DNA of 62,500 nt from Chrysomallon squamiferum (GCA_012295275.1 CM022668.1:7941818-8004317), one strand, 5' to 3'. Positions 25,797-39,504 are shown, counted from the first letter of the stretch. Numbers and translations: made by a program. Notes: generated by a model not told the origin, from the sequence alone.

Positions 25797-25879
25797 TGGT
25801 CTCTTCCGCTTAGAAATGTTAATTAAACCTCACTAAATACTCAGCTCTATTTGCAGCTAGGCGTTCATAAAGATACATT

Positions 25880-25880
25880 G

Positions 25881-25911
<31 letters not shown>

Positions 25912-25915
25912 TTTT
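25880..25915. repeat. (TTTA)n microsatellite
   Basis: Short TTTA array. Confidence 0.95.
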
Positions 25916-26350
25916 GGTAGTAAAAAAGTATTTGTTGCCAATGCTGAATATTTCGTTACATTTTCAATCAGTCATTAGCGACTAGAATCTGTATCATTTA
26001 GTCTGTAAAATTCGCAGCAGTGCAGCTGAAAAGCCCTGAATCTTGCTGGAGTAGCAACAATTGGAGGTATTTTTTAAATACAATTTGTAGATGGATTTTT
26101 GTTTGTCGATCAACATTTTAATTACACACACAGTTTCTTGATTGTCGGTTTCCAGAAAGGTGCAGAAGCGATCAATTTTGTGAATAAACACATATTTTTA
26201 AATGCTTTGATATGTGAACAATTGAGCCAGCAAATGTTTAATAGTCCCTTTGATGTCTAAATTTAATGTCGAATATGCAAATATCTTTGATAAGATCTAG
26301 ATCCAGCATTTTACAAATACAACGATTGTACACTTTGAAGTAGTTAGCTG

Positions 26351-26386
26351 AGAGACATAAACACACAATGAGAGACATAAACACAC

Positions 26387-26390
<4 letters not shown>
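26351..26390. repeat. 20-bp perfect tandem duplication
   Basis: AGAGACATAAACACACAATG is present twice head to tail, directly before a GA array. Confidence 0.95.

Positions 26391-26464
<74 letters not shown>
26391..26464. repeat. (GA)n microsatellite
   Basis: GA array with one GGA phase shift near 26418. Confidence 0.97.
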
Positions 26465-26467
<3 letters not shown>

Positions 26468-27469
26468 AAACCTGTAATGAATTACTTTGTACTTCTTGCA
26501 CGGCGACACATGCGTAAAACATTCAACACTGGCGTCAGTTAGAGATATCTCACGTCACATTAAAATCGACAACAATTCATATTCAACGTCTGCCTCTTCC
26601 TTTCGTCTTCTTCTTTTTCCCGCCCCTTGTTACCATGACAAAGAGACGCTTTCGTCGACTAGCGTGTTATTACAAACAAACGTCAAAAGTAACGTATTAA
26701 ACTGCTAACGTGAAGTAGCGTCCACCCAGCCAGCGCGAGCAAACTACTTCTGACACTTTATAGATTACTTCAACAAAACCAGTCAGGCAGTCTTATACAT
26801 CAACAGCACGTCGTAGCTGTTGTATGCACTAATATGTTGCAGTGACATCATCCGTCACGACTATTTTACAAAACGATTCTTACCATCGCCTTATTTTGTT
26901 GTTGTTGTTTTTGTTGTATGTTTCCTTGGCAGAGGAAAAAAATTTGGGTTAATGGATAACGATGATGACGTTGATGATGATGATAATCTGAGGTCGTGTT
27001 AACGTTTTATTTATTATGAAAAAAAATGAATGGAAACTTACGTTGATGACGACGATGATGAAAGATGAAGATGATGATGACAATGATAATGGCGATCTGT
27101 GTAATTAAGATAATCATTAGGGTGACTTTAAGGCCCCGTTCATGCTTTGAAAAAGAAATACTTTACATGTTAAATTAAAAATTTAAATAATAGCAATAAA
27201 TGAATTAAAACAAATAACAAACAAACAAAACAAACAAATAAATAAAAACATATTTATTAATATTAAAGTTGTGCCGAGACTAGCTTCAGTAAGCTCTAAT
27301 TATAATGTTTGTGTAATCTCTCTCGCCCCGGATAACACACGCAACACAGTAGTTCTCTTCTCTGCAACATGGATACAGGTTTTATCAAAACAAATCTGAA
27401 TCACATCCCTGCGTCCATCAGCTGTTATGAAATATTAGAAATGAAACACTACCCCACTGGAGTTTCAAA

Positions 27470-27700
27470 GCGAGCAGCCAATGCACAGAACACGTGTTCC
27501 GCGGCTGATAACAGCAGCTTTTTCTCCCGCGTTTGAAGCCGCCGTGCTCGCAGTGCTGTACGTGATGCAACTGGAGATTGATAGCGCGGGAGGTGAAGGG
27601 GGAGCCGTGGAAATCACTAGAAAACAAACACGTGCATTAACACGTGTGCATTGACACTGAAGTGAGCGGCGAGAGCTTGGGAACAAGTAGGTTTCCGTTT
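27470..27700. promoter_or_regulatory. GC-richer pocket with three CACGTG E-boxes
   Basis: A 12-bp palindrome GAACACGTGTTC lies at 27488-27499, and two more CACGTG cores at 27629-27634 and 27641-27646, 12 bp apart. The segment is unique and CpG-richer than its flanks. bHLH factors bind such sites; function here is inference. Confidence 0.3.
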
Positions 27701-27823
27701 CCGAAACGATAAACTTACGATTATCGTATTTCTCTTTGAACTTCTTTTTCAAAAAATTAAACCGGTTGGTTAACTAATGGGATTTATCAAGAGATATGGA
27801 GGTTGCGGTGTTCAACGGGATGG

Positions 27824-27826
<3 letters not shown>

Positions 27827-27885
<59 letters not shown>

Positions 27886-27922
27886 TAAAAAAAAAAAAAT
27901 GCTGATTCTTCATCTTTGGTGT

Positions 27923-27977
<55 letters not shown>
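27827..27977. repeat. (GA)n / (CT)n inverted pair with 41-bp spacer
   Basis: GA array 27827-27883 and CT array 27925-27977 are perfect reverse complements separated by 41 bp. Either strand, or an RNA copied from it, could fold into a stem of about 50 bp. Confidence 0.95.
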
Positions 27978-27981
<4 letters not shown>

Positions 27982-30900
27982 CAACATGCGTGTCTGTGTG
28001 TTCATGAGAGAGAGAGAGAGTGTGAGAGACTTCAGTAGAAAATTTACTATCTTTAAACATTTCTGTCTTTCCCAAATTCGAAACTATATGGAACGTAATG
28101 ACAATAATAAGAAGATGATGAAAACGAGGAAGAAGAAGAAGATGATGATGAAGATGATGATAATGATGATGAAAATGTTGGGACCACTGGTATGAAGCAA
28201 CCATTCACGCATTAACGTTCGCTAGGGGCGTATCGTAATTAATCAGACTGTACGGTTCACGCCTCGTCCCCCGGGCGCTGCTGGCCGAGTTAGCTCAGTC
28301 GTGCGGTTTTAATTACAGCACCGAGCAGGAGACGAGCGTTTTACCACAGAACTCGTCGTTTCTAAGGGCTGAATTTCTGAAAATGCTTAAAGATACCATT
28401 TTAAAGATCCAAATTTTGTGTCTAGACTTCTAACGTCAGAAGCTTCTATTTTTAGTATCAGCCCCGTTCCAGATTTATTCGACTCTGTCTTGCAAATTGT
28501 ACATGTATAGAGATTATGATGTACTGTTATATGCGTTACCAGTTCCAACTACAGTTCATACATATAAATCTCAAATATACATCGTTAAGCGTTGTTAAAA
28601 TTTGTACAAAACCCTTAAAATATTAAACATTATAATATGTTAGTTATGTGGCATTTTAGTTTGTTATTGGTTATTTCTTTTCTTTCCTTCCTCTACGCTG
28701 TATAGTAACGACAGTATATAAGAAGGACAGCTGGAGAATAGTCACTTGTATTCAGATTAAGTCTTCCATTAAAAACCTGCAGAACCTGATACAAGAATAG
28801 ATACGTCTTTCAGCGTTATTTACGTATTAGCATTCTAATTTAAAATAATAAATCATAATAATAATAATAATAATACTTTCTTTCAGACTGATCGACTGGT
28901 TTTACGTTGTTGTATAATAACCTGTGTGGTTACGCGAGTGTTGGTAATACATCGTGTTATAGCGCTTGTTAGTCCACGTCTCTGACGCCAAACGAAAAGT
29001 GTTAGGTTAGAGTCAGACTGATTAAACATACAGAGGACCATCAAAATTTAGTTTCAAAAGAAAGAAAGAAAGAAAAATATATTTCTCTAAGAGCGATATA
29101 ATTTTTACTAATCTGCATTGTTTTTAGCACACTGGCTTAATATACTGCGTTATTACATGAACACTATGGTTCTCTGTGGGCGCTGGCGGAAATTACATAC
29201 GTCAGTTCATTAGACGGTTTCATACACATCAAAGCTTGTTGAATGCGCCATTCCGTCGGCGGAAAACTCGACGCAGAATGTTATTATACTGTTCCATACC
29301 AGAACCGGATTAACGGTACCCTGCTTTTAAATATCAGCGATCCATAAGCCAGCTATGACAACAGACGATTTTTGTTTCTTTAAGTAACTGTCTGCTTGCG
29401 GTTTACTCTGTTGTTTGTTTCGTGTAATCTCTGCAGTGTGGCGTTCTATCTCTTTGTTGCAGTAACTAGGTCACAGACGATTCTTGGCGGCCATGTTGAA
29501 GCAGTTCACTACATGTAAATATAAATATTACACTTGTTCCCCCGTGGGCGCACGCTGTTACAGCCTTGGACCTTGTTAGACTGAAGTCCTCAGCGTATTA
29601 ATACACATTAAAAACTCGATTAGCATAATTGTAAGACGTGAATAAAATACATACAGTAAGAACAAACGTTGCCTGTTGAGGAAAGAAAGAGACAGAGCGC
29701 GTATACATTTATGTAAAGGAAAGAGGGAGGGGGGGGAATGCGCGTGTTAATTTTGTTTAAGGTTTACATCAGTCTTTTTCACGGGTTTTTATTACAGCAG
29801 AAAAAAAAATGTGTACATTTCTACTGTTTTAACAGTAAGTGATTCAAACAAACATAAACAATTAAAAATAACAACAAAAATATTTTTAAAAAAAACGAAA
29901 ACAAAAAAAAGACAAGAAACGAAACAAAAAACTTATCAGCAGTTTTTCTACGTTTTGTAACAGAGGTGCGTGGGAATTCGAAAGTGGGATTTCACACATC
30001 AGCAGTTTCCTTTCTGTAAACGCTGTTATTATTTGCTGAGCGTGCTTCTCAAACGGTTATTTTCCGATTCCGGTATAAAGTACAAAACAAACAAAGTTTA
30101 TGATAAGGACCAGTTGCCGACGTCACGCCCTAGGTCAACGACCTGCGCGGGTTATCTGACCTTTGTTTCGTTCATCTGTTACTGTTAGTGTGACAGCACC
30201 TATAAGTTAGTTTTAAAAAGAAAAGAAAAGAAAGAAAAAAAAAGAGGAAGAAATAAAGAAACGAAAGTCTGATTTGTAATACATTCAAAACATATCTTCT
30301 TCTTATGTTACTATGTTAATTTTCTTATTTTCTTTCTTGTTTTTTTATTTGTGTGTGTTTATCGCGTTGATTTAAAATGCACCAGACACAAAAAATAGCA
30401 AGCAACCTCTACTGTATTTATAATGTAATTTTAATTTTTCACTGTTTGTCGGAGTAAAGGACAATGCTGCACAATAAGCGAGTACATAATTAATTGCTTT
30501 CGTTCGACTACGGTTCTAGGACATAACTTAGAGTGGGAGGCTTCAGCCTGTAATTTCGTATGTGTGTGTATATGTGTTGTGTCCACATTTAGTGTTTTCG
30601 TTTTATTCCTGCGAAAAATAGCGAACTAACTCCCGCCAATTTTGTTACCCTGAACCCCGTTATTCTAGAACCGGCCCTGTCTATTACATAAAACCAAGTC
30701 CCTTCATTGCCATTAATAAAATCTGAAACCTCACTTACACGTTTTGTGGGCTTGGGGGGGAGGCAACAAGCAAAATATTTTCCACGCAGTGTTCACCGGC
30801 GCTGTTGGGTGCAGAAAATATGGTAATTACATCACGTGACCGACATGTTAACGTGGAAAAGACACTGCCCGCCAAAAACATAATTATACGAACATATGTA

Positions 30901-31081
30901 CTGGTCTGCGTGGCGAGAACACAACAAAACTGTCTTCAGCAGGCGATAGCGGATTTAAACATAAAAAAAAAAAAAAAATGAAAAATAAAATTAATAGTAC
31001 ACATGAAATGAATAGCGAGCATGTTGTGGTACATTTGTATGAGTAATATCTGGCAGAGAACGGTTTTAGCAAGGTTGTAGT

Positions 31082-31429
31082 GAGCAAAGGAAAAAAAAAC
31101 ACAAATGTAATTTTAATAAATGGAGAAATACAAGACGTTTTTAGAAATGGGAGATAAATAGAAAATGGTTTCCTTGTTTCTAGAGAAAGAGCCGGCCTGA
31201 ACAAATGTATTTATTCTGTAAGTTTTAAAACAACTAACCTTTAAAAAACAAGAAAGTCAAATTAATAATTAAGAATGTGAAAATAGTTGATAGTTATTTC
31301 ATTTTTTTAGACGTCATGAAACATGACAGGATGTGAGATCAGTTCTCTTCGCTACCACTGCTGTGTTCTGTTTCTAACGACTCGTTTTATCAAAATCCAT
31401 GTTTCTGCATTTGATCATTCTGTTGAAAC

Positions 31430-31499
<70 letters not shown>
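31082..31499 (+). repeat. Dispersed repeat R1, copy A, ending in (CT)n
   Basis: A unit of 352 bp (31082-31433) plus a CT array (31434-31499). It matches 43566-43990 in the same orientation at roughly 95% with nearly the same length. Both copies start at GAGCAAAG with an A-rich run and end in CT repeats. No open frame of note or transposase signature is seen. It could be a non-autonomous mobile element whose 3' end is the microsatellite, or a segmental duplication. Confidence 0.85.
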
Positions 31500-31503
<4 letters not shown>

Positions 31504-31778
31504 TCACACACACACACACACAACAACCGTTATTATTCCCATCTACAAAACTATGCTTCGACGACTTCCCTAACTGAGCCACACCCGTCTAGCAGCAGCA
31601 GTGTTCTCGAAGAATGACATCAGCAGATGACTAAGCTAGAAATGCAAGATGTCGTGTACGTGGAAATCTGGCTGCAATTCCGCCAGACATAGTGAATCAC
31701 AAAGCGAATAGCAAGCAACAGAGCAAATCGTTGTAAAAGCTATCATAATAGATTACATTCATACAATTACACTGTTTT

Positions 31779-31781
<3 letters not shown>

Positions 31782-31814
<33 letters not shown>

Positions 31815-31946
31815 ACACAGACACTCAATGTATGAACTTACCGATCTATAGTCTCATCTTTCAGAAGTATTACAGTTGTAGCAGTTGTTGCTGCTGCTGT
31901 CGTTACTGTTTTGTGATCCTTTTTGTGTGTGTGTGTGTGTGTGTGT
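31782..31946. repeat. Two (GT)n runs
   Basis: GT arrays at about 31782-31811 and 31924-31946. Confidence 0.95.
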
Positions 31947-32454
31947 TCTTAACATACTGATTTTATAAATATTCAAAATATCTGCGATCCATACATCAGT
32001 TTTTCTACCAGTTTCATTTATCTGTTTTTTTCTTTCATCTTTCTTCTCCTTCGCCTTCTTAATGTTACTTTTGCTGCTGTTGTACATATTATCACTCGTA
32101 TTTTCATTATTATCATTACCGGCTAAGAACAAAAAGTTCAGTCTGAGATAAATATATTAGTCGCTATCTTCGTTTCTTTGTTTTTTTGTAAGTGCTATTT
32201 TTAATATTCTCTGCAGCTGAGGGAAAGTGGGGTATGAGATCAGCTTGCATTCTATTGGTCAACGTCTTGCAAAGTACACCGCGCGTATGACATCAGCAAT
32301 AAAAACAAGCTTTGACCTTTTTTTCTTTTCTCTCCCCTTCTGCAGACTTCTGGCGGTAATTATCATTTTACCAATCTTCAGAGTAATTTTTAGCGACGTC
32401 AGACACATTTTCAAACAGCGTATCTTTTTACAGGGTCTACTCGATCTGTTGATA

Positions 32455-32515
32455 CGTAACAGTTAAAAGCAAGCCACTGACAGGCTGTGGGATCGATTCT
32501 GCATATAGTATTGTT
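32455..32515 (+). mobile_element. tRNA-like SINE remnant
   Basis: GTTAAAAGC (D-arm like), a perfect AGCC/GGCT stem around a seven-base loop, and GGGATCGATTC (B-box fit) follow each other at tRNA-like distances. The A box and T stem have decayed. Probably the tRNA head of an old SINE. Confidence 0.35.
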
Positions 32516-33325
32516 GGGTTATCTTCGGTTACAACCAGCTTGTTTGACTGGTTTATTAAAAATCGTGTGATAAACCATTCTGGCTAACGATTAGTTAAAA
32601 TTATATTGCTGCTAACAGCTGATGAAATGTAGACAATCGGTTTCCTCTTTAAAATCTTCATTTAGAAATGGGTATTAATAATTCTTCTTCTTAAAATATG
32701 TTCACGAAATACTGAACTTTACAGTTGTTTAGCTGAAGTCATGGGCTGTGTGCATGACAGAAATACCTGGTGGGGGGATGTAAGCCAGCCTATCTCACAT
32801 TAACAATCATTGTCTATAGATCAGATAAGTAACAAATATATGACCTTTCATGTTACCTATTAAACAGTCAAAATAATTATTTGTTTGGTAATGGATTAAT
32901 GTATTTTAATGAACCAATATCTGACGTCATTCCTGAGTAAATGACCTTTTTATTACATAATTAGTGAGGCGTGAAGTAACATTCAGAATTACAGTTTTAT
33001 CATTGTTGTTGTTGCTGTAGTTCACACCGCAGCCCACAAACTAGAAAAACAAGTATGACTGTTTGATGACATCATTACAGAAATATTTAAAAGATTAATC
33101 ATTGTAAAAATGTTGGAGACACCAATCACGAACACACGCACATAAATAAACATACGTAAACCCAGTTGATACATATATTGACACAAATATTTGATTATAC
33201 GTAAACAAAAATCGGAAATTTGTTTTTATTCGTTCATACCTAGTATTACATCCACATATGCATATGTTGATATGTGTGTGCAGACACGTAACAGAAACAC
33301 AAACTGATTTATATACACTGATAGT

Positions 33326-33326
<1 letters not shown>

Positions 33327-33367
<41 letters not shown>
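33327..33367. repeat. (CA)n microsatellite
   Basis: Perfect CA array of about 40 bp. Confidence 0.97.
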
Positions 33368-33368
<1 letters not shown>

Positions 33369-33399
33369 TCTTAGCCACATAATTAATTTATAAATTTCT

Positions 33400-33619
33400 C
33401 GTGATGTAAAATAATTGCGCTATTAATAATGTATAACTGCCGAGCATGGTTGTACACACTACTTCCTGGTCTGCATGTGTCACACACCAGATGCGTTTCA
33501 CAGACAAACGAGCCGTTGTGAAGTACGTGTATCATGAACACACAACGAGAGTTATCGTCCTTGGTGTTGTATAACACAGTCTGCTCAGTGACAAAACGGT
33601 GAAATTTCCTACCTTTAGG
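33400..33619 (-). other. Candidate cryptic exon (low support)
   Basis: On the minus strand a good acceptor (TTTTTATTTCTTCAG ending at 33620) leads into an open frame of about 78 codons ending at 33383 that is not low complexity (PKGRKFHRFVTEQ... with CETHLVCDTC). No clear donor and no family match. If transcribed it could be an alternative mkx 3'-terminal or cassette exon; most likely chance. Confidence 0.15.
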
Positions 33620-34448
33620 CTGAAGAAATAAAAACATCTGTTTCTGGTCATGGTTCTACCATAGTTTCACAAACTATCACAGTCCCCACCAGGATACGAC
33701 TGTAGTACCCAAACTGCTTTGACTTCTCTGCTCTGATTTAATTACACCATTCATCAGATTTAATCACAGAATCGACAAAGCTAAGACTGAGGTAGCCTCG
33801 ATGTTTGACTGCAGCATCCCGGAGGTTTGATCTTAACACCGATAACACTTTGTTATAATTTCTAAAAAGAATTTATTCGTGGTACCCAGCAGGCTTTGAT
33901 TATTTTAGTACCAACTAGATTTTAATAGCCTGTCATGGCAACTGTCTCTGGTTGCTCAGTTGTCATGGTAACTGTTGATAGAAGGGAGAAGGCTCTCGTA
34001 CACTGATACAGTTTGTTCAGTTATGGCTGCCATGGTACTGGCTTAATTAACATACATTTACATCACTGGTAGGTGTTTATGTTGTAAAAATACGAATAAA
34101 TGATCTAATAAAATTCTATTAAATTTTAAAGTTATTATTGTATTGTCCTGGACCAGCCATCTTCGCTAATAATGAAGTGTGACAAGTAAAATAATATTGT
34201 TAAAATCATTTACACGCAGTCATTTTAATCCTGCCCATCCAGCTGTAACGTCATCGCTTAACGGCAGTAAACAAAATTGCGCCCAGACCCGATTACGTCA
34301 CTACACAAAAATGACGTCACGCAGAATTTTTTTTATCCTTTATTCTTAGTTAAGTCTGGATAGAACAAGAAAAAACAATAGTAACAACAAACAAACTAAA
34401 TAAAAATAAGAAAATAATTTATTTATTTATTTTTGTATTATTATTTTA

Positions 34449-34450
<2 letters not shown>

Positions 34451-34531
<81 letters not shown>

Positions 34532-34533
34532 TT
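34451..34533. repeat. (ATT)n-(ATTT)n microsatellite
   Basis: ATT array to 34495 followed by ATTT repeats. Confidence 0.97.
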
Positions 34534-36572
34534 ATTGTGCATGTATTATTTATGGTAGTTATTATTTTTGACAAACTCTATTGATAACAGCTGTCAAAAA
34601 GATTAATTTAAATAAATGACACACAATAAGTTAATATTAAAATCATATCAGCTGTTGCTAAACAAATATTCTTTCTTCATTACCTAAATCCAGTAATCTC
34701 TAGCAAATCGTTTTATAATTGAAGATCAAAGTAAAAACACTGACACCTCACACCTACCCTGAAAAGGTACATTTTATATGTGTGTACCTGTTTGTACCTG
34801 TCCTACCATAGTTTCTATCTCTGACACATTAAACTCTGCTGACCAGAAGACAAATGTATACACTAACAGGCAGAATCTATGTATGTGTTACTGAGTGCCA
34901 GTATACATACATATGTACGTACATACATATATATTTACATCCATGCATACAAAAATATAAAACAATAAATATACTTACATGCATAGATGAAGATATACAT
35001 ATTAACAGACAATACATGTATACATGTAACACACACAGACATACACATATATATTCAGTATACCTACATACATATATACAATAAATAATCACACATACAT
35101 GTTTAAATAAATTATACATGAGCATATACATAGATTATATTACAAATACATACATATTCATGCAGACCATCACTGGCACACTCAGACAGACACAGAAACA
35201 CAAACACACATACATCCATACCTGCACACCTACCTACCTACATACACACAATCACACATCAAAAATATATATCCCATAAACAATCTTCTATCACAAATAA
35301 ACAAATAAATAAACAAAATATAACAACAGCAACAATAACAGTCTCACAATAAAACTTTAAAGTACAAAGCTTAAAATACCCATGGCATTAGCACACCAGT
35401 CAGTCATGCTGCACTAAAACAAATAATTATTTATGTTGGCCTAATTCTCACGTTACCTATCTGCACCAGGTAAAACTGATAGTTTCAGGTAGGAGCTACT
35501 GTTGTAACAACAGTTTTCATAAACATGTACACACCATGATTCACTGCCCTTCTGAAAACAGCCACCTGTGTAAAAGTACATCATCAGACATGTTTCCCCA
35601 TAAATGAGGTTTCATGTTACCTGTACATACCAGCACCTGTTTCTTTTAATTAGGTTTTATAATATATTACCTCAGTCCAGCAACCACCTACTTATAACAT
35701 ACTTACTGGCCATGTAAGAAGTTTTATATGACGTATTATTAATTTTGTTTTGTTCTGTTTTATTGTTTGTTTGTTGTTGTTTTGAAAAACAGATAAGATT
35801 CCAACAATCCCTATAAAAACAGCAAACATATCTGCATAAAACAGGTTTCCAAAGATCTTTATTGCTTTATGTTAAAAAAATAAAATAAGATAAAACAACT
35901 GAAAGAGAGAAGTCTTATCATTCCAATAACCAGTACAAACATACAACATGTCCACATAAAACATGTTTTATTTAATCTTTAGTTAACACAAATATACAAA
36001 AAAGTAAAAAACAAAACCAAAATAACAAAAACACAAACAAGAAAAAGAAAGGAATATTATATATATATATATATATAGATAAATAAAATAAAATAAATGA
36101 GTAAGAAAATAAATAAATAAATAAAAAATAAATAAAATAAGTTCACCATTTGCATTTGCAATAAGTAATATTACAAGAATATGTAACCTGCACATACAAG
36201 CACCTGTCTAAAGATACCATTTACAGCCTTACATGGTCACATTACAGAGGTTTGGTATTAATGATTCTGTGAGATTTGATACCAGCTGTTGTAGTAGTTG
36301 CCATTAATAATGATAAGTGATTGTATTACATGAATTAAATGATAAAAATAATATGAAATACTGAAATTTACATATTTAACATATAAAATACATCTTTTTT
36401 CTTTTTTGTTTGTTTGTCTAATGACTAAACAAACAGAAATTATATTTTCCCAAGTAAACTAAAATATGCAAAATATATTTCATTGTCAAGTTCATATCAC
36501 TTCCTCATATCATTAGAATTATCTCCCCTTCTTGATATCCTTTTTCATTTTCTTCTTTATATTCCGGCCTAC

Positions 36573-36614
<42 letters not shown>
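36573..36614. repeat. (CA)n microsatellite
   Basis: Perfect CA array of 42 bp. Confidence 0.97.
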
Positions 36615-36615
<1 letters not shown>

Positions 36616-38652
36616 CCATAAAGATCCTTTGCTGCCAATCAAAAAAGAAATTAGCTAATCACACAACATCAAGTTTTTTCTCTAAATATCTACATGTGTA
36701 TTGTCACATGACAACAGAATATAAAACTATTATTAATTAAGTTATTCTTCTTCGGAACATTATCATACTGGTTGACATGTTGATGTGTTTTTATTTTATT
36801 TTATTAGTATTTTTTTAGTAAGTAACTTAATGGTACAGCTTACACGGTACTACTTTGTATCAGGTACAGACCCTGAGAGAATGAATGAAGATGAAGGATC
36901 CTTACTTTTCTTCTCAAAATCACTCATCTTTATTTTTATTTACTTATTTGTTGTTGTTGTTGTTTTAAGTTAAATGCTTACTCTTGTACTTATCTATTAT
37001 TATTTTCCTCTCCATTATATACCTATTGAAAATATAACTGAAATATGTCTTATTTTTCAAAATGATCAGATCAGTGCTTTTTCTAGTGGTAATCTGCAGT
37101 CAATCCAGCCCTGCCCTGACCACACCCTATAAAATATCACAGACCTGCCGGTGGTTGTCTTCTTTCACTATGTAGATACAGGGTCATTTCTGTACAATTT
37201 CTGATATCAAAATTTGTTACTGTTACTGATGATGATGGTAATGATATTACTGATAATGATGATGTTGTAACTGATGATGATGATAAATACTGCTTCAGTC
37301 CCTATATTTCTTGTATGGTTTATTTCCTAACATTGTTATTGTTAAACTATTGTTATTATTGTTAAACTACAGTAGCTGCAGTATTTACTAATCTGGTGGC
37401 AGCTTCATATTGTTGATGGTGTGGTGGTTGTTGTTAAAGAACATATTCTAAACCAGCACATTTTAATGACGTTGCTTACTGAAGTGATAAACACTGACGT
37501 CAGTGTAGCTGCTGACAGAATATTTAACTTTTACAAATTACACTGTTGTTTCCAGTTACAGTAAAGTGAATACATTTACACTGCACCATGCTGTTGTAGT
37601 TGATGATGCTAGAGGACCACTACAGTAACACAAACTTGGGTCAGTACTGTTCCTCAGTTACATAAATATTATTAGTGACTAACGTTGTTGAAGCCGGTAC
37701 TGAAGTGGTAGTGTTGTAGTTGTTACTGATGAATGTACCTACAGAAGTTATATTTAAAGTGTCGTTGTTACTGTCGGTAAGTACCCCTTACACCGATGTT
37801 GCCACCGTTTCGTATATTCTGAATATATTTATATCTTGAATTTTATTTGCTGTTAATAACGTTGTTGTGGGCATCGTCAACGTTACCGCAAAATGAACCG
37901 TGTAATTAATGAAGACAACGTCTTCGGTTTAATACTTTAATGACAAATGTTAAAATAATTTTGTAATTTCGTATTTTATCGCCCTAATTGCACTGTTGAC
38001 GTCGCTGGTGATGTTTACAACAGACAATTTTACAAAAGGTAAAACGTGATTAATATAAATCGACGTGGCTGTTGATGTATACCACAGACAACTTTTAACA
38101 AAGGTCATATAAACTTAAGATTAATTTCAAACGTCCAATCTAAAGATAAACAAGACTGAATCCGATCTTTATAAACAAAACTTTATCCTACATCGAGATA
38201 ATGACATCTGACTGTTGTTGTTGTTGTTGTCGTCGTGGTTGTTATGTTTGTCGAATAACTTTCTCATCTGCTTCAACAACAACGTGAGGCTTTCTGTGAA
38301 GTTTTCTCATGATGCGAGGTAACCGTGAATCGTGCGCAGGTTTCAAGATGTTCTAACGGTTACTGCCTGTTGTTAGTTAACGTTACAGCGCGAAAACCGT
38401 TACAAAACCGTTACAAAACTGTTACACAGAAAAACCCGTTACATAGGAAAAAAAAAAAAAAAAAAATAGGCGGGATCGTCGTTACAGTTGTTAATGTAAG
38501 CACCGGCTACCTTCGGAATTTTTACGAACTGTTGTGATATTATTTTTATTGTTATTGTTCTTTTTTTTGTTATTAATGTTCCGCCTGATATAAAGGCTAC
38601 ATTATTATTATTTTTGTTGTTCATACTGTCAAATGTAGTGCCCCCCCTACAC

Positions 38653-38653
38653 A

Positions 38654-38688
<35 letters not shown>
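38653..38688. repeat. (ATT)n microsatellite
   Basis: ATT array abutting dispersed repeat R2 copy 1. Confidence 0.97.
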
Positions 38689-38860
38689 CTGTAAAATTTC
38701 GATTTATTTACCTACCATATAGGAAACCTAATTACACTGGTGTACTGCGCAGGTACATCGCTGTAAGAACGAACAAAGGTACAAAACTGACACACTTTGT
38801 TGTAAGTGCGATACTACCAAATGCCAACAATTTGTAACATATGTAATGCAAATATCTGCA
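38685..38860 (-). repeat. Dispersed repeat R2, copy 1 (inverted)
   Basis: 176 bp that match the reverse complement of 44526-44700 with about five differences (~97%). The unit contains GTGTGTCAGTTTTGTACC and TGCGCAGTACACCAGTG. One end abuts an ATT array. It lies about 240 bp inside intron 1 from the exon 1 donor. Family unknown; no terminal inverted repeats or tRNA promoter are obvious. Confidence 0.85.
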
Positions 38861-39099
38861 GTATATCATTACGTACTGACGAAGTAACGAGACCGGTGCG
38901 TGTTACAACCCCGTTCTCCCCCACCCTGGGGCTTTTCATACAGGTGGGTGTTTTTCTTTTACAGTTTTACAAACATATGGTGTGATCTTACATTTTGTAC
39001 GGAAACCCGCCAGTACAGGTGGTCAGCGGAGGGGGGGGTGTGGCTGGTGTTTTGCATACAATATAATTGTTATTATTAAAAGTATTTTCTTTGTCTTAC

Positions 39100-39317
39100 C
39101 TTTTCGATCTGTTCCTGAGATTTCGTCTTGGGGGAAGATCCGCTTGCGTATCCACTGTCCCGTTACTGTCACCACTCACCCCCACATCCACATCGCCCAC
39201 CACTGAACCCCCATCTCTTTGTGTATCCATCCGACACCCAGGATTCCTCCGGGGGTCATGAGAATTTTTCGTGGGCTGGTTATTATTCCCCGCTTCCTCC
39301 TGCCTTAATGTAGCCAT
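39100..39317 (-). CDS. mkx: Mohawk homeobox, first coding exon
   Basis: The ATG is at 39317-39315, with an in-frame TGA immediately before it, which fixes the start. The exon encodes 72 residues plus two bases of an Arg codon: MATLRQEEAGNNNQ..., a Gly/Asp/Val-rich middle, and a basic end PPRRNLRNRSK. The donor AAAAG|GTAAGA (GT at 39099-39098) is close to consensus. Its phase joins exactly to the homeobox exon at 9052, giving ...RNRSK-R-KIVPDK..., a basic linker before the homeodomain as in vertebrate Mohawk (where RHRR/KVRHKRQ occupies this place). Together the exons give 183 residues with the homeodomain at roughly 82-144. The N-terminal half is not conserved enough to recognise alone; the call rests on position, strand, splice phase and the basic linker. 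Confidence 0.75.
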
Positions 39318-39321
39318 TCAT
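39283..39321 (-). promoter_or_regulatory. Overlapping upstream ORF at the mkx start
   Basis: The sequence around the start is CAATGAATGG. An ATG at 39321 lies four bases before the mkx ATG in another frame and encodes 12 codons ending in TAA at 39285-39283, inside the coding region. Such an overlap can limit translation of the main frame unless ribosomes scan past it. The first ATG has A at +4. Confidence 0.45.
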
Positions 39322-39504
39322 TGATTTGATTCCGTTAATGACTTTTTTCCTTCGTCGAATGAATATTTATTCATCCCAGAAGAAAAACATGCGTTCGGAA
39401 ACAAAGAGGGTGTGGAAAATATAAATATACTAGACACCTACGGTCGGGGAAAAATGATAAATGGAAAGAAACACAAACGCCGTACAGCGTTAATCCGAGA
39501 TGTG

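Noticed and set aside
28280-28325. tRNA-like GAGTTAGCTCAGTCG with a good A box
   Set aside because: No B box at any plausible distance.
33800-33840. B-box-like GGAGGTTTGATC
   Set aside because: It does not fit GWTCRANNC and no tRNA arms fold around it.
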